NCBI GenBank assembly: GCA_016124495.1
Contig: WGNP01000001.1
Location: 168,530-232,529, forward strand
Reading direction: 5' to 3'
DNA: 64,000 nt
Origin: Hyphomonas sp.
Lineage (GTDB): Bacteria > Pseudomonadota > Alphaproteobacteria > Caulobacterales > Hyphomonadaceae
The notes beneath the pieces are model-generated. The model saw only the letters and a program-made list of their open reading frames with translations. It was not told where the DNA came from and did no database searches. Numbering within the stretch: the stretch's first letter is position 1; every line of letters starts with the position of its first letter. This document shows, piece by piece, positions 37,517 through 46,223 of the stretch. The position numbers were made by a program, and so were the translations under genes.

Positions 37517-38392
37517 ATGAAAAAGATCGCCTATCTCGCCAGCCGCGTCACCCTGCCCGGCTCGCCCATCCGCCGCACCGATGCGTTCGAGCATGACAAC
37601 ATGATGGACGCGCTGCGCGGCCCCTTCGAGGCGCGCGGGTACCGCGTCGAGGACGTGGCCTGGGACAGTCCCAGGGCCGACTGGAGCGCCTATGAGGCGG
37701 CCATCATCGGCACGACATGGGACTATTGGGACCGGCTGGACGAGTTCCTCACTGCACTGGAACGCATCGAGGGGCAAACGCGCCTGTTCAATGGCTCAGC
37801 GCTGGTGCACTGGAACAGCCGCAAGACCTACCTGCGGGAGCTGGAGGCAAAAGGGGCCAGACTGATCCCGACGCTCTGGCTGGACGATTGCAGCGAGGCG
37901 GCGGCGAAGGCGGCGTTCGATACCCTCGGCGCGGACGATGTCGTGTTCAAGCGCCAGGTCGGCGCGGGCGCGAAGGACCAGCACCGGGTGAAACGCGGCG
38001 AGCCGATCCCCGCGATGGCCCACGCCATGATGGCGCAGCCCTTCCTGCCGATGATCCAGACCGAGGGGGAACTCTCCTTCATTTTCATCGACGGCGACTT
38101 CTGCCACGCGCTTATCAAACGCGCGCAGCCCGGCGATTACCGCATCCAGTCTACCTATGGCGGGCGCGAGGAGAAGATTGATCCGTCAGCGGGTGACCTT
38201 GCCGCGGCGCGCGCAATCATCGGTACGCTGGATGAACCCCCGCTCTATGGCCGGGTCGACATGCTGCGCGGCGCAGACGGCGGGCTGCTGCTGATGGAAC
38301 TGGAAGTGATCGAGCCGTACCTCTACCCCATCGAGGGGCCGGAACTGGGGGAGCGGCTGGCGGCAGGTGTGGCGCGGCGGCTCAGCGTTTAG
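37517..38392 (+). CDS. ATP-grasp domain protein, RimK/glutathione-synthetase-like
   Basis: This 291-residue protein has an N-terminal Rossmann-like half (IAYLASRVTLPG, GTTWDYWDRLDEF) and an ATP-grasp half with DVVFKRQVGAGAKDQHRV as the ATP-binding strands, ELSFIFIDGDF, and Mg ligands in LMELEVIEPYLY. Similar proteins are annotated as RimK-like or carboxylate-amine ligases of unknown product. It does not have the Cys-rich or GshB-specific regions needed to call it a named enzyme. Its stop overlaps the end of convergent nth by 11 bases. Confidence 0.82.
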   Translation: MKKIAYLASRVTLPGSPIRRTDAFEHDNMMDALRGPFEARGYRVEDVAWDSPRADWSAYEAAIIGTTWDYWDRLDEFLTALERIEGQTRLFNGSALVHWNSRKTYLRELEAKGARLIPTLWLDDCSEAAAKAAFDTLGADDVVFKRQVGAGAKDQHRVKRGEPIPAMAHAMMAQPFLPMIQTEGELSFIFIDGDFCHALIKRAQPGDYRIQSTYGGREEKIDPSAGDLAAARAIIGTLDEPPLYGRVDMLRGADGGLLLMELEVIEPYLYPIEGPELGERLAAGVARRLSV

Positions 38393-39101
38393 GGGTTTTC
38401 GGCCCCAACTTCCCCACCGTCGCCGGATCCGGCGTCTTCGGTTTGTACGCACACAGATGGCTGATCACGCATTGCCAGCATTCCGGCGTGCGGGCCTTGC
38501 ACACATAGCGGCCGTGCAGGATCAGCCAGTGGTGGGCGCCCTTCCTGAACCCGGCCGGCGTGATGCGTTCGAGGCCGGCTTCAACATGGTCAGGTGTCTT
38601 GCCGGGGGCGAGGCCGGTGCGGTTCGAGACGCGGAAAATGTGCGTGTCGACGGCAATCGTCGCCTCGCCGAACGCTTCGTTCATCACGACGTTCGCAGTC
38701 TTGCGGCCTACGCCCGGCAGGGTCACCAGTTCGTCGCGCATGCGGGGGACTTCGCCGCCGAAGTCCTCGAGTATCTTGCGGCTGAGGGCGATCACGTTCT
38801 TCGCCTTGTTCCGCCACAGGCCGATGGTCTTGATATGGGCGGCGACGCCTTCCTCCCCCAGCGCCAGCATCTTCTCCGGCGTGTCGGCCACGGCGAACAG
38901 CTTCTTCGTGGCCTTGTTGACCCCCACATCCGTCGCCTGCGCCGACAGGGCGACGGCGACGACCAGGGTGAAGGGGTTCACGAAGTCCAGTTCCGTGCGC
39001 GGGTCCGGCCGGTCGGCCGCCAGCGCCGCGAACAGCTCGGCCGCCTTCGCCCGTGTGAATTTCGATCTGGGGTGCGCTGCTTTGACCATGCGATGAGGCA
39101 T
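38382..39101 (-). CDS. nth: Endonuclease III
   Basis: This 239-residue base-excision repair glycosylase/AP lyase has the HhH motif LPGVGRKTANVV with catalytic Lys, followed by VDTHIFRVSNR with the catalytic Asp. The [4Fe-4S] ligands are near the C-terminus as C-x6-C-x2-C-x5-C (CKARTPECWQCVISHLC). The ATG at 39101 has AAAGGG six bases upstream; an ATG four codons later is an alternative. It removes oxidised pyrimidines. The tail after the cluster (KPKTPDPATVGKLGPKT) is typical of alphaproteobacterial Nth. Confidence 0.96.
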   Translation of the reverse strand: MPHRMVKAAHPRSKFTRAKAAELFAALAADRPDPRTELDFVNPFTLVVAVALSAQATDVGVNKATKKLFAVADTPEKMLALGEEGVAAHIKTIGLWRNKAKNVIALSRKILEDFGGEVPRMRDELVTLPGVGRKTANVVMNEAFGEATIAVDTHIFRVSNRTGLAPGKTPDHVEAGLERITPAGFRKGAHHWLILHGRYVCKARTPECWQCVISHLCAYKPKTPDPATVGKLGPKTPKR

Positions 39102-39145
39102 AGGCCGCCCTTTTTCCGGCGCAAGGGCGTGTTAGTTGAAAGTGG

Positions 39146-39634
39146 ATGACCGAGCCGGCCGAAACGATTTACCTTGATGCCCTCCTGACGCCCAACCGCT
39201 CCCTCAGCGAGCGCGGGTTCGCCATCGGTATGGCGATCGTGGCGGTCGTGTTCTTCCTCACGGGCCTGATGTTCTGGTCGATGGGCGCCGCGCCGATCCT
39301 CGGCTTCTTCGGGCTCGACATGCTGGCGATCTGGCTAGCGTTCCGCCTGTCCTTCCGGAAACTGCGCGAACAGACGCATATCACCGTTACGGCCCGCCAG
39401 ATCCGCATGTGCCATACAGACGCCAAGGGCCGGGAGAAGATTGCCGAAGTGCCGACGGCCTTTGCCCGTGTTGAACTTGATGAACCCCTGACCTCCACCA
39501 GCTGGCTGCGAATCGAACATGGCCGCACCGCCTGGGTCATCGGCCGCTTCCTGACGGTGGAAGAGCGCAAAAGTCTCGCGAGCCGCCTGCGCAGTGCGCT
39601 CCGGGACGCCAGGTCCGAGCGTCTGCCAGCCTGA
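39146..39634 (+). CDS. DUF2244 membrane protein
   Basis: This 162-residue protein has two adjacent hydrophobic segments (about 25-45 and 50-66). A cytoplasmic beta-rich tail follows with the family features FRLSFRKLREQTHITVTARQI and an RIEHGRTAWVIGRFLTVEER end, the usual DUF2244 pattern. No function is known for the family, though the gene often sits near nth or cytochrome oxidase genes in alphaproteobacteria. Start ATG at 39146, divergent from nth across 44 bases. Confidence 0.85.
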   Translation: MTEPAETIYLDALLTPNRSLSERGFAIGMAIVAVVFFLTGLMFWSMGAAPILGFFGLDMLAIWLAFRLSFRKLREQTHITVTARQIRMCHTDAKGREKIAEVPTAFARVELDEPLTSTSWLRIEHGRTAWVIGRFLTVEERKSLASRLRSALRDARSERLPA

Positions 39635-39645
39635 GCCGCGCAATC

Positions 39646-39679
39646 TCACAAAAATGACGCAGGCGTCATGGATTTGTGA
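39646..39679. promoter_or_regulatory. Nested dyad operator upstream of the CYP153-like gene
   Basis: Two nested inverted repeats share almost the same centre: ATGACGC-AG-GCGTCAT (39654-39669) inside TCACAAA (39646-39652) and TTTGTGA (39673-39679). The element lies 72 bases before the P450 start and 12 bases after the DUF2244 stop. Such symmetry is typical of a dimer-bound operator; it could also form a hairpin, but no T-run follows. Confidence 0.6.
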
Positions 39680-39750
39680 AACGCGATGTGCTAAACCTCC
39701 CCGGAATGTTCAATCGCCCCGCAGACGGGCCAGACACCGGAGGACCCTTC

Positions 39751-41085
39751 ATGGCTGCCGATACCTTCTCCTTCGAAAACCACCCAGCCCTCCAGCGCCC
39801 GAAAGTCACCCCTCGCGAACCGATGCACCCCGGCTACACGCCGACCTTCGGTGAGGTTCGCCCGGCCTGCGAACTCGCCCTCGAAACGCTGGACGTTGTC
39901 GATCCGGAGATGTGGCGCCAGGGCAAGTTCTGGGACCGGCTCGAGCGCCTGCGCAAGGAAGACCCGGTCCACTACACACCGGACAGCTTTGTCGGCCCCT
40001 ACTGGTCGGTTACCCTCTACGAAGACATCATGGCGGTCGACACCGACCACAAACGCTTCTCCTCCTCGTGGGAATATGGCGGCATTACCCTTGGCCCGCC
40101 GCTCGAAGATTTCGAGATGCCGATGTTCATCGCCATGGACGAGCCGCGCCATTCCGAGCAGCGCAAGACCGTGCAGCCGGCGGTCGCGCCGAACATGCTT
40201 AAGGAATACGAGCCCGTCATCCGCTCGCGCACGCAAGCCGTGCTCGACGGCCTGCCGGTTGGTGAGCCGTTTGACTGGGTCGACCGCGTCTCGATCGAGC
40301 TCACCGGCATGATGCTCGCCACCCTGTTCGGCTATCCGCAGGAACGCCGCCGCGAGCTGACCCGCTGGTCCGACATCGCCACAAACATGCACAACCCCGA
40401 CATCTGCCCCGGCGGAGAAGTGCAGTGGAAACAGGAAATGATGCAGTGCCTGACCACGTTCATGGGCCTGTTCCAGCAACGCGGCGCAGAAGCCGATAGC
40501 GGCGACCTGATCAGCCTGCTTGCGCACGGCGACAAGACCAAGAACATGTCGCCAATGGAACTACTCGGCAACGTCATCCTGCTGATCGTCGGCGGCAATG
40601 ATACAAGCCGCAACACGATGACCGCGTCGGTCTATGCGCTGAACAAGTATCCGGAAGAGTACAAGAAGCTGAAGGCCGATCCGGAGCTGATCCCGAACAT
40701 GGTGTCAGAGACGATCCGCTGGCAGACGCCGCTGTCCTTCATGCGGCGCACGGCGCTGGAAGACGTGACGATCCGTGGGAAGACAATCAGAAAGGGCGAG
40801 CAGATCGCTATGTGGTACGTCTCGGGTAACCGCGACACCAATTTCTGGAAGGAAAATCCGGAAGACTTCATCATCGACCGCAAGAACGCCCGCCAGCACC
40901 TTTCCTTCGGCTTCGGCATCCACCGCTGCGTCGGCAACCGTCTCGCCGAATTGCAGCTGAAGATCCTCTGGGAAGAGCTGATGGCCCGCTATGACCATAT
41001 AGAAGTGCTGGCCGAGCCGTCCTATACGTCCGGCGCCTTCGTGCGCGGCTATACCTGGATGCCGGTCGTGCTTCACCCGAAGTAA
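39751..41085 (+). CDS. Cytochrome P450, CYP153-like alkane/fatty-acid hydroxylase
   Basis: This 444-residue soluble bacterial P450 has the I-helix oxygen-activation stretch LIVGGNDTSRNTM, the K-helix ExxR in SETIRW, and the heme loop HLSFGFGIHRCVGNRLAE, with the thiolate ligand at about Cys393. The meander and MRRTALEDVTIRGKTIRKGE region, YVSGNRD and FDWVDRVSIELT all recall CYP153A enzymes, which hydroxylate alkane termini. The required ferredoxin and reductase are not adjacent. GGAGGA lies seven bases before the ATG at 39751. A strong terminator follows. Confidence 0.9.
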   Translation: MAADTFSFENHPALQRPKVTPREPMHPGYTPTFGEVRPACELALETLDVVDPEMWRQGKFWDRLERLRKEDPVHYTPDSFVGPYWSVTLYEDIMAVDTDHKRFSSSWEYGGITLGPPLEDFEMPMFIAMDEPRHSEQRKTVQPAVAPNMLKEYEPVIRSRTQAVLDGLPVGEPFDWVDRVSIELTGMMLATLFGYPQERRRELTRWSDIATNMHNPDICPGGEVQWKQEMMQCLTTFMGLFQQRGAEADSGDLISLLAHGDKTKNMSPMELLGNVILLIVGGNDTSRNTMTASVYALNKYPEEYKKLKADPELIPNMVSETIRWQTPLSFMRRTALEDVTIRGKTIRKGEQIAMWYVSGNRDTNFWKENPEDFIIDRKNARQHLSFGFGIHRCVGNRLAELQLKILWEELMARYDHIEVLAEPSYTSGAFVRGYTWMPVVLHPK

Positions 41086-41113
41086 GGACTGGCCGCATCG
41101 CCGCATCCTGATT

Positions 41114-41147
41114 AAACCTCCCGGCAGAGATGTCGGGAGGTTTTTTT
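41114..41147 (+). terminator. Intrinsic terminator whose 3' arm holds the next gene's Shine-Dalgarno sequence
   Basis: AAACCTCCCG (41114-41123) and CGGGAGGTTT (41134-41143) are exact reverse complements around a 10-base loop, followed by a T-run at 41141-41147. It ends the P450 transcript. The ATG of the nitroreductase starts at 41149, and GGGAGG (41135-41140) in the second arm is its only good ribosome binding site. Confidence 0.9.
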
Positions 41148-41148
41148 C

Positions 41149-41820
41149 ATGGACGTATCCAAGGCCGTTGCGCAGCGCATTTCAACACGGGGCTTCCTGC
41201 CCGATCCTCTCCCGCTGAATGAAGTCCGCGACTGGCTGACGGCCGCCCAGCGCGCGCCCTCCGGCGGCAACACTCAGCCCTGGCGCGTCATCGCCGTTAC
41301 CGGCGCCGAGAAGGACAAGGTCATACAGATTGCCCAGGCGAAGCTGGCCACCAATCCTGCCGGCGAGCCGACGGACCGGCCGATCTATCCGAAAGACCTC
41401 TGGGAGCCGCATGAGGCCCGCCGCCGCCGCGTCGGCGAGATGCTGTATGAAGCGCTCGAGATCCCGCGCGAGGACCGCGCCGGCCGGATGCGCTGGTTTG
41501 CCAACAATTTCCGCTTCTTCGGCGCGCCGCTGGCGCTGTTCATCGTCATCGACGAACGGATGGGCCACGGCCAGTGGGGCCATACGGGCATGTACCTGCA
41601 GACGCTCTGCCTGCTCGCCGAAGAGCGCGGCTGGGGCACCTGCATGCAGGAATGCTGGGGGATCCTGCGACCTACGCTGAAGGAACATTTCGGCCTTGGG
41701 CCGACCGAGATGATCTGGTGCGGCATCGCCGTCGGCAAGCCCGACAAGGCGGACAAGGCGAACAATCTGTACGCCGAGCGCGCGCCGGTCGACGAGATCG
41801 CCGAGTTCAGAGGCTTCTGA
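41149..41820 (+). CDS. Nitroreductase family FMN protein
   Basis: This 223-residue nitroreductase has the N-terminal QRISTRGF FMN-phosphate region, the RAPSGGNTQPWRVI loop (about 36-49) and the C-terminal GIAVGKPDKADKANNL. Family members reduce nitro compounds, quinones or related electrophiles with NAD(P)H. The ATG is placed right after a terminator T-run, and its ribosome binding site lies in the hairpin's 3' arm, so read-through transcripts from the P450 gene would hide it. Confidence 0.93.
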   Translation: MDVSKAVAQRISTRGFLPDPLPLNEVRDWLTAAQRAPSGGNTQPWRVIAVTGAEKDKVIQIAQAKLATNPAGEPTDRPIYPKDLWEPHEARRRRVGEMLYEALEIPREDRAGRMRWFANNFRFFGAPLALFIVIDERMGHGQWGHTGMYLQTLCLLAEERGWGTCMQECWGILRPTLKEHFGLGPTEMIWCGIAVGKPDKADKANNLYAERAPVDEIAEFRGF

Positions 41821-41863
41821 TTTCGGACAAAATCCTGCCGCAAGCGCGCGTTGATATAGCGCT

Positions 41864-42472
41864 ATGTGGACACGCCGGTCGTTCCTTGTTTCCGCCCTCG
41901 GGCTGCCGCTGTTGCCGCCCTTGCCGCTGGTCGAGGCACAGAAGACGTGGACGAAGAAGCTGGTACGCGCTGCAAGAAAGCAGATCGGCGTCACAACCGG
42001 CTACGACCCTGCCTATGTTACGCTCGCCTATCCGGGCGGGGACATCCCGCGCGAGACCGGCGTCTGCACCGATGTCGTGATCCGCGCTTACCGCGACGCC
42101 TTCAACGTCGACCTGCAGGTGCTGGTGCATGAAGACATGAAGGCCGCTTTTGCCAGCTATCCGAAAACCTGGGGCCTGACCCGCACCGACAAGAATATCG
42201 ACCATCGCCGCGTGCCCAACCTCGAACACTATTTACAGCGCCAGGGCCTTGAGCGCGACGCCCCCGGCACCCGCGACGACTGGCAGGACGGTGACCTCGT
42301 CACCATGCGCCTCGGCGGCCGCCTGCCCCACATAGCGATCTTTTCGGGCCATGATCCGCTGACGGGCACAGCCATGTTCATCCACAATATCGGCGGCGGC
42401 ACGCGCGAGGATGATCTGAATGCAGGCTATGACTCGCCAAGGCGATTCAGGTTCGCGCCGCCTCAGGTGTGA
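41864..42472 (+). CDS. DUF1287 protein with Tat-like signal
   Basis: This 202-residue protein starts with RRSFLVSALGLPLLPPLPLVEA, a twin-arginine-like signal peptide followed by AQ. The mature part has the DUF1287 pattern: GYDPAYVTLAYPGGDIPRETGVCTDVVIRA (putative active Cys in GVCTD, as in NlpC-like folds), DHRRVPNL, DWQDGDLVT and HIAIFSG with His residues. Related proteins are thought to act on cell-wall or amide substrates, but the reaction is unknown. It probably follows the nitroreductase in one unit, and it is convergent with scpB. Confidence 0.85.
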   Translation: MWTRRSFLVSALGLPLLPPLPLVEAQKTWTKKLVRAARKQIGVTTGYDPAYVTLAYPGGDIPRETGVCTDVVIRAYRDAFNVDLQVLVHEDMKAAFASYPKTWGLTRTDKNIDHRRVPNLEHYLQRQGLERDAPGTRDDWQDGDLVTMRLGGRLPHIAIFSGHDPLTGTAMFIHNIGGGTREDDLNAGYDSPRRFRFAPPQV

Positions 42473-42475
42473 GGC

Positions 42476-43471
42476 CTACTCATCATCCCGCCAGGTATGC
42501 ATCGGCTGCTGCGGCATGCGGGTTTCGCCGCGCAGCTTGCGCACGGCAGCCTGGATAGCTTCGCGGTCGAAGGCTTCGGGGTCGGCTTCAGGTTTCGGGG
42601 CGCGGGTGTAGGCGAAAACACTGAGGCCGCCTCCGGTTTCGTCGTCTTCATCGCCAACGTCCGCAATCAGCGCCGCAGCGGGTTGCTCCGAAGCCGGAGC
42701 AACCGCTTCGTCACCCATGAAGTCGGTGACGAAAGCTTCGACGTCCTCGACATTGCCGATTTCACCGATCAGCATGTCTTCTTCCGAAAGTGCTTCCTCG
42801 TCCGGCATCTGGAAGCCGGACGGAATCACGTCAGTCAGCAGTCCTTCGGCTTCGAGGTCTGCCTTACCGGGCAGCGTGTCGAGGCTTTCTATCCCGAAAT
42901 GTTCGAGGAACTTGTCGGTGGTGGCGTAGGTGATCGGCAGTCCCGGTGTCTTGCGACGGCCGCGCACGCGCACCCAGCCGGTTTCCAGCAGCGTATCAAT
43001 CACCGATTTCGCCACCGCGACGCCGCGCACCGCTTCGATCTCGGCGCGCGTCACCGGCTGGCCGTACGCGATGATCGCCATCGTCTCCAGCGCTGCCTGG
43101 CCGAGCTTTTTCTGAACCTGGCGTTCTTCAACGAAGAGGTAAGACAGATCCTGCGCCGTCTGGAAACGCCATTTGCCGGCCACTTCCACGAGGTTCACGC
43201 CGCGCTTGGAATAGACCGCGCGCAGCGCCATCAGCACTTCGCCCGCCTCGACGCCCTGCGGCAGGATTTCGGCAACCTGCTCCGCAGACAGAGGTTCCCC
43301 GGCCGCGAACAGAACAGCCTCGGCCCGGCGCACGCCTTCTGCAAGGGCCGCGTCGCGCCCGCCCAGCAGGTCTGCCTCGGCGCGGGCCTGAGCCTCGGAC
43401 AGCTGGCTCATTGCATCGCGGCGGTTGTCGGCCATGTCATGGGTCATCTTGAATATCTCAGACGGTTGCAT
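42476..43471 (-). CDS. scpB: Segregation and condensation protein ScpB
   Basis: This 331-residue protein has two winged-helix domains (about 40-200) that include AEAVLFAAGEPLSAEQVAEILP and ALETMAIIAYGQPVTRAEIEAVRGV, the ScpB signature. It forms the Smc-ScpA-ScpB condensin that compacts and segregates chromosomes. The C-terminal 120 residues are an acidic, low-complexity extension (DEEALSEEDMLIGE onwards), longer than in Bacillus, as in other alphaproteobacteria. GGGGAGGGG precedes the ATG at 43471, which overlaps the scpA stop by 14 bases. Confidence 0.94.
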   Translation of the reverse strand: MQPSEIFKMTHDMADNRRDAMSQLSEAQARAEADLLGGRDAALAEGVRRAEAVLFAAGEPLSAEQVAEILPQGVEAGEVLMALRAVYSKRGVNLVEVAGKWRFQTAQDLSYLFVEERQVQKKLGQAALETMAIIAYGQPVTRAEIEAVRGVAVAKSVIDTLLETGWVRVRGRRKTPGLPITYATTDKFLEHFGIESLDTLPGKADLEAEGLLTDVIPSGFQMPDEEALSEEDMLIGEIGNVEDVEAFVTDFMGDEAVAPASEQPAAALIADVGDEDDETGGGLSVFAYTRAPKPEADPEAFDREAIQAAVRKLRGETRMPQQPMHTWRDDE

Positions 43472-44288
43472 CGATCCCCTCCCCGGCGCGGGCCGCGTTG
43501 CGAAGATAGATGGGCGAGAAGTGAGCGTCCTGGCGCATGTCGACCTCGCCGTCGCGCGTCAGTTCAAGGGCAGCGGAAAAGACGCTGGCGGTGACCGAGC
43601 GGCCCGGCAGTTCCGGGGTATTCTCACACAGCGCCGTGCGGATATCATCGAGGCTCGACCAGTTCTCGAGTTGCTGGCGCAGGCCACGCAGTGTGTTGCG
43701 CGCCTGCTCCAGCGCCATCACGGGCTGTTTCTCGATGCGGTGCGGCGCTTCCTTTTCCTTCCGGTCACGGATGAAACCGAAGGCGGAGGTCAGGTCGTAA
43801 AGGGTTGCCGTGAACTCGGTAAGCTTGACGACTTTCGGCTGCACAGGCGCGCCGCGCAGGAACACGACATTATTCAGTACCGGGCCAGCCTCAAGTTCGC
43901 GCACGGCTGCGCGCATAGCATCGAGACGCTTGAGGCGGAAGGCAAGCCGGGCGGCCATCTCCTCGCCCGTCGGCTCGTCATCGCCGAGCGCTTCCGGCTT
44001 CGGCAACAGAAGGCGCGACTTCATGAAGGCGAGCCAGGACGCCATCAGCAGGTAGTCCGCCGCCAGATCAATCCGCTTGCTGCGCGCGTCCTCGATGAAT
44101 GTCATGTACTGCTCGGCGAGCTGCAGCATGGAAATCTGCAGCAGGTTCACCTTCTGGCGGCGCGCAAGTTCCAGCAGCAGGTGGAGCGGGCCTTCATAAC
44201 CCGGCACATCCACTGAGAAGAGGTTGACGCCGTCAGCTTCGGCGACATCGGCCGACAGGGCATCAATGGAGATGGCCTCTGCGCTCAC
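43458..44288 (-). CDS. scpA: Segregation and condensation protein ScpA
   Basis: This 276-residue kleisin subunit of the Smc complex has the N-terminal Smc-binding motif YEGPLHLLLELARRQKVNLL (about 31-50) followed by DLAADYLLMASWLAFMKSRLLLP, the family signature. The C-terminal winged helix spans about 190-276. It bridges Smc heads together with ScpB, whose gene overlaps it. The ATG overlaps the nagZ stop by four bases (ATGA), and the run nagZ-scpA-scpB is a standard alphaproteobacterial operon. Confidence 0.96.
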   Translation of the reverse strand: MSAEAISIDALSADVAEADGVNLFSVDVPGYEGPLHLLLELARRQKVNLLQISMLQLAEQYMTFIEDARSKRIDLAADYLLMASWLAFMKSRLLLPKPEALGDDEPTGEEMAARLAFRLKRLDAMRAAVRELEAGPVLNNVVFLRGAPVQPKVVKLTEFTATLYDLTSAFGFIRDRKEKEAPHRIEKQPVMALEQARNTLRGLRQQLENWSSLDDIRTALCENTPELPGRSVTASVFSAALELTRDGEVDMRQDAHFSPIYLRNAARAGEGIDATV

Positions 44289-45322
44289 GCCATCGCCCCC
44301 AGTTGCGGAAAGAGTTCATGGAACCGGCGCCAGCCTCTGGCCGCCTCGAACGGTTCGGTGCGCCGCGCGAAGGCGTCTGCATTGCAGGCGCGCGCTTCGG
44401 CCTTTCCGGCGAGAGGCGGCGCGGCCCCAGCCACTTCGGTCATCTCTGCCAGAATTGCAGCGGGATCTTTCAGGAAGCCGGAGCAATGCAGCAGCACATC
44501 GCAGCCCGCCGCGATGGAGGCGTCTGCACGCTCCGTCAGTGTGCCGCCCAAGGCTTTCATCCCCAGATCATCCGTCATCAGCAGGCCATCAAACCCGATT
44601 CGGCCGCGGATGACGTCCTGAATCATGATCCGCGACACGGTCGCGGCCTTGCCGGCGTCATACGCATCATAAGAAATATGGGCGGTCATCGCCATCGGAG
44701 CATCGGCGACCCGGGCAAAAGCATCAAAATCCTTCGAGAGCTCGTTGTTACCGGCGGTTACGCGCGGCAACTCGTAATGGCTGTCAGCGAAGGCGCGGCC
44801 GTGTCCGGGGATGTGCTTGATGACGCCGGCCACGCCTCCGGCAGCAAGGCCTTTCAGGGCAGCGGCGGCAAGGTCTGCGATGCCGGCAGGATCGGAGCCG
44901 AAGGCGCGGTCGCCGATGATGTCATGGGCGCCCGGAACCGGCAGGTCGACCACCGGCGCGCAATCGGCATGGATCGACAGGCTGGCGAGTTCGGAAGCAA
45001 TCAGCCGGTGGCCGAGCCAGGTAGCCTCGCGGCCAAGCTCAGGGTCGCGCGCATAGATCGCCGCGTAGTCGGCCCCGCGTGGGAACAACGGCCATTCGGG
45101 CGCCTTCAGGCGCGCAACGCGGCCGCCTTCCTGGTCGATGAAGATCAGCGTCTCGCGGCCAGTCGCCTCCCAGATGCCGGCGACCAGCTTGCGCACCTGC
45201 ATCCGGCTCACGCAGGACCGGCCCATCAGGATCACGCCCCAGGGGCTTTGCGCCCGGAACAGGGCCGCTTCGCCGGACGTCAGTTCCGGGCCGGATACGC
45301 TGAGAATGCAGGCTTTGACCAC
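44285..45322 (-). CDS. nagZ: Beta-N-acetylhexosaminidase NagZ (GH3)
   Basis: This 345-residue cytoplasmic glycosidase removes GlcNAc from anhydromuropeptides in peptidoglycan recycling. Motifs are FIDQEGGRVARL, FRGADYAAIY-like (PLFPRGADY), KHIPGHGRAFADSHYELP, which includes the catalytic His-loop, and LMTDDLGMKALGG with the catalytic nucleophile Asp. It begins with GTG at 45322, sharing one base with the SPOR gene stop. It is the third gene of a SPOR-nagZ-scpAB run. Confidence 0.95.
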   Translation of the reverse strand: MVKACILSVSGPELTSGEAALFRAQSPWGVILMGRSCVSRMQVRKLVAGIWEATGRETLIFIDQEGGRVARLKAPEWPLFPRGADYAAIYARDPELGREATWLGHRLIASELASLSIHADCAPVVDLPVPGAHDIIGDRAFGSDPAGIADLAAAALKGLAAGGVAGVIKHIPGHGRAFADSHYELPRVTAGNNELSKDFDAFARVADAPMAMTAHISYDAYDAGKAATVSRIMIQDVIRGRIGFDGLLMTDDLGMKALGGTLTERADASIAAGCDVLLHCSGFLKDPAAILAEMTEVAGAAPPLAGKAEARACNADAFARRTEPFEAARGWRRFHELFPQLGAMA

Positions 45323-46122
45323 TATCCGTTCACCACGATGCAGTTGGCACCGGCCTCCTTGACCGCGTCACAGAAGGCCGAGGCCTCCGATCTGTCGGCA
45401 AAGGCCCCGACGCGCAACCGGTAAAACACACCCTCAGAGCCGAGGTCAGCGCGCTGGATCATTTTCGTGGCGCCATGGTACAGTTCCGGCGCCGAAGCGG
45501 TGACCCGTTTCCACTGGGATTCGGCCGCTTCCTCCGAGCGCAGGGCGGCGATCTGAACGAGGTAGGCACCATCTGCCGCAAACGCGAAGCGCACCCGCGG
45601 GCCTTGGGTCGCCTCGAGAGCGTCCGGCGGCGACGGGGGAACAACTACCCGGGCAGCAGGCGCCGGCTCGGCGACCACCTCGGCAGGCGGCGGGGTGTCT
45701 GTCAGGTCGGTGACCGGCTCCACGGGGCCGCGGCGCAGGTTCGTCGGCAGTCCGTCACTGACCGCACCGGCGCCCGCGAGTTCTGCGCCGGCAGAGGCAA
45801 GCCCGGCAGCGGGCTCGCGTTCGGAAGCGTCCATCTCGTCAAAGAACCGGATGTCGGTATTTTCGACCGCAGCGCCGCCGGCTTCGGCGGGGGCGGTCTT
45901 GATCGGCGTATCCTCGGCCAGCACGCTGGGCAGGCCCTCGCCTGCGGGGCGGACGCCCTGCCGGTAGGTGTTCCAGACAACGGCGCCGAAGATCAGCAGC
46001 ACGCCGATGGCCAGTGTCAGGATCAGGGGGCCGCGCGCGGTCTCTTCTTCGCGGGCGTCAAACCCACGATAGTCGTCGTCAAAGGGGGTATAGTCCTGGC
46101 CCTGTGAGCTTTGTCGGCCCAT
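45322..46122 (-). CDS. SPOR-domain membrane protein
   Basis: This 266-residue protein has a cytoplasmic acidic N-terminus (DYTPFDDDYRGFD), one transmembrane span (about 31-52, LILTLAIGVLLIFGAVVW), a long Pro/Ala/Glu-rich periplasmic linker and a C-terminal SPOR domain (about 190-266, GAYLVQIAALRSEEAA onwards) that binds denuded septal peptidoglycan glycans. It is therefore likely a division-site protein. GGGAG lies seven bases before the ATG at 46122. Linkage to nagZ and scpAB is conserved in this group. Confidence 0.92.
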   Translation of the reverse strand: MGRQSSQGQDYTPFDDDYRGFDAREEETARGPLILTLAIGVLLIFGAVVWNTYRQGVRPAGEGLPSVLAEDTPIKTAPAEAGGAAVENTDIRFFDEMDASEREPAAGLASAGAELAGAGAVSDGLPTNLRRGPVEPVTDLTDTPPPAEVVAEPAPAARVVVPPSPPDALEATQGPRVRFAFAADGAYLVQIAALRSEEAAESQWKRVTASAPELYHGATKMIQRADLGSEGVFYRLRVGAFADRSEASAFCDAVKEAGANCIVVNG

Positions 46123-46223
46123 TGGTTGCTCCCTGAACAAATCCTGCGGTTAACAGCTAGGCCGGTTTCCTTAACGAGCCTTGAACGGGGCCGTTCTGAG
46201 CCGAGACTGCCGGGATTTCCGGC

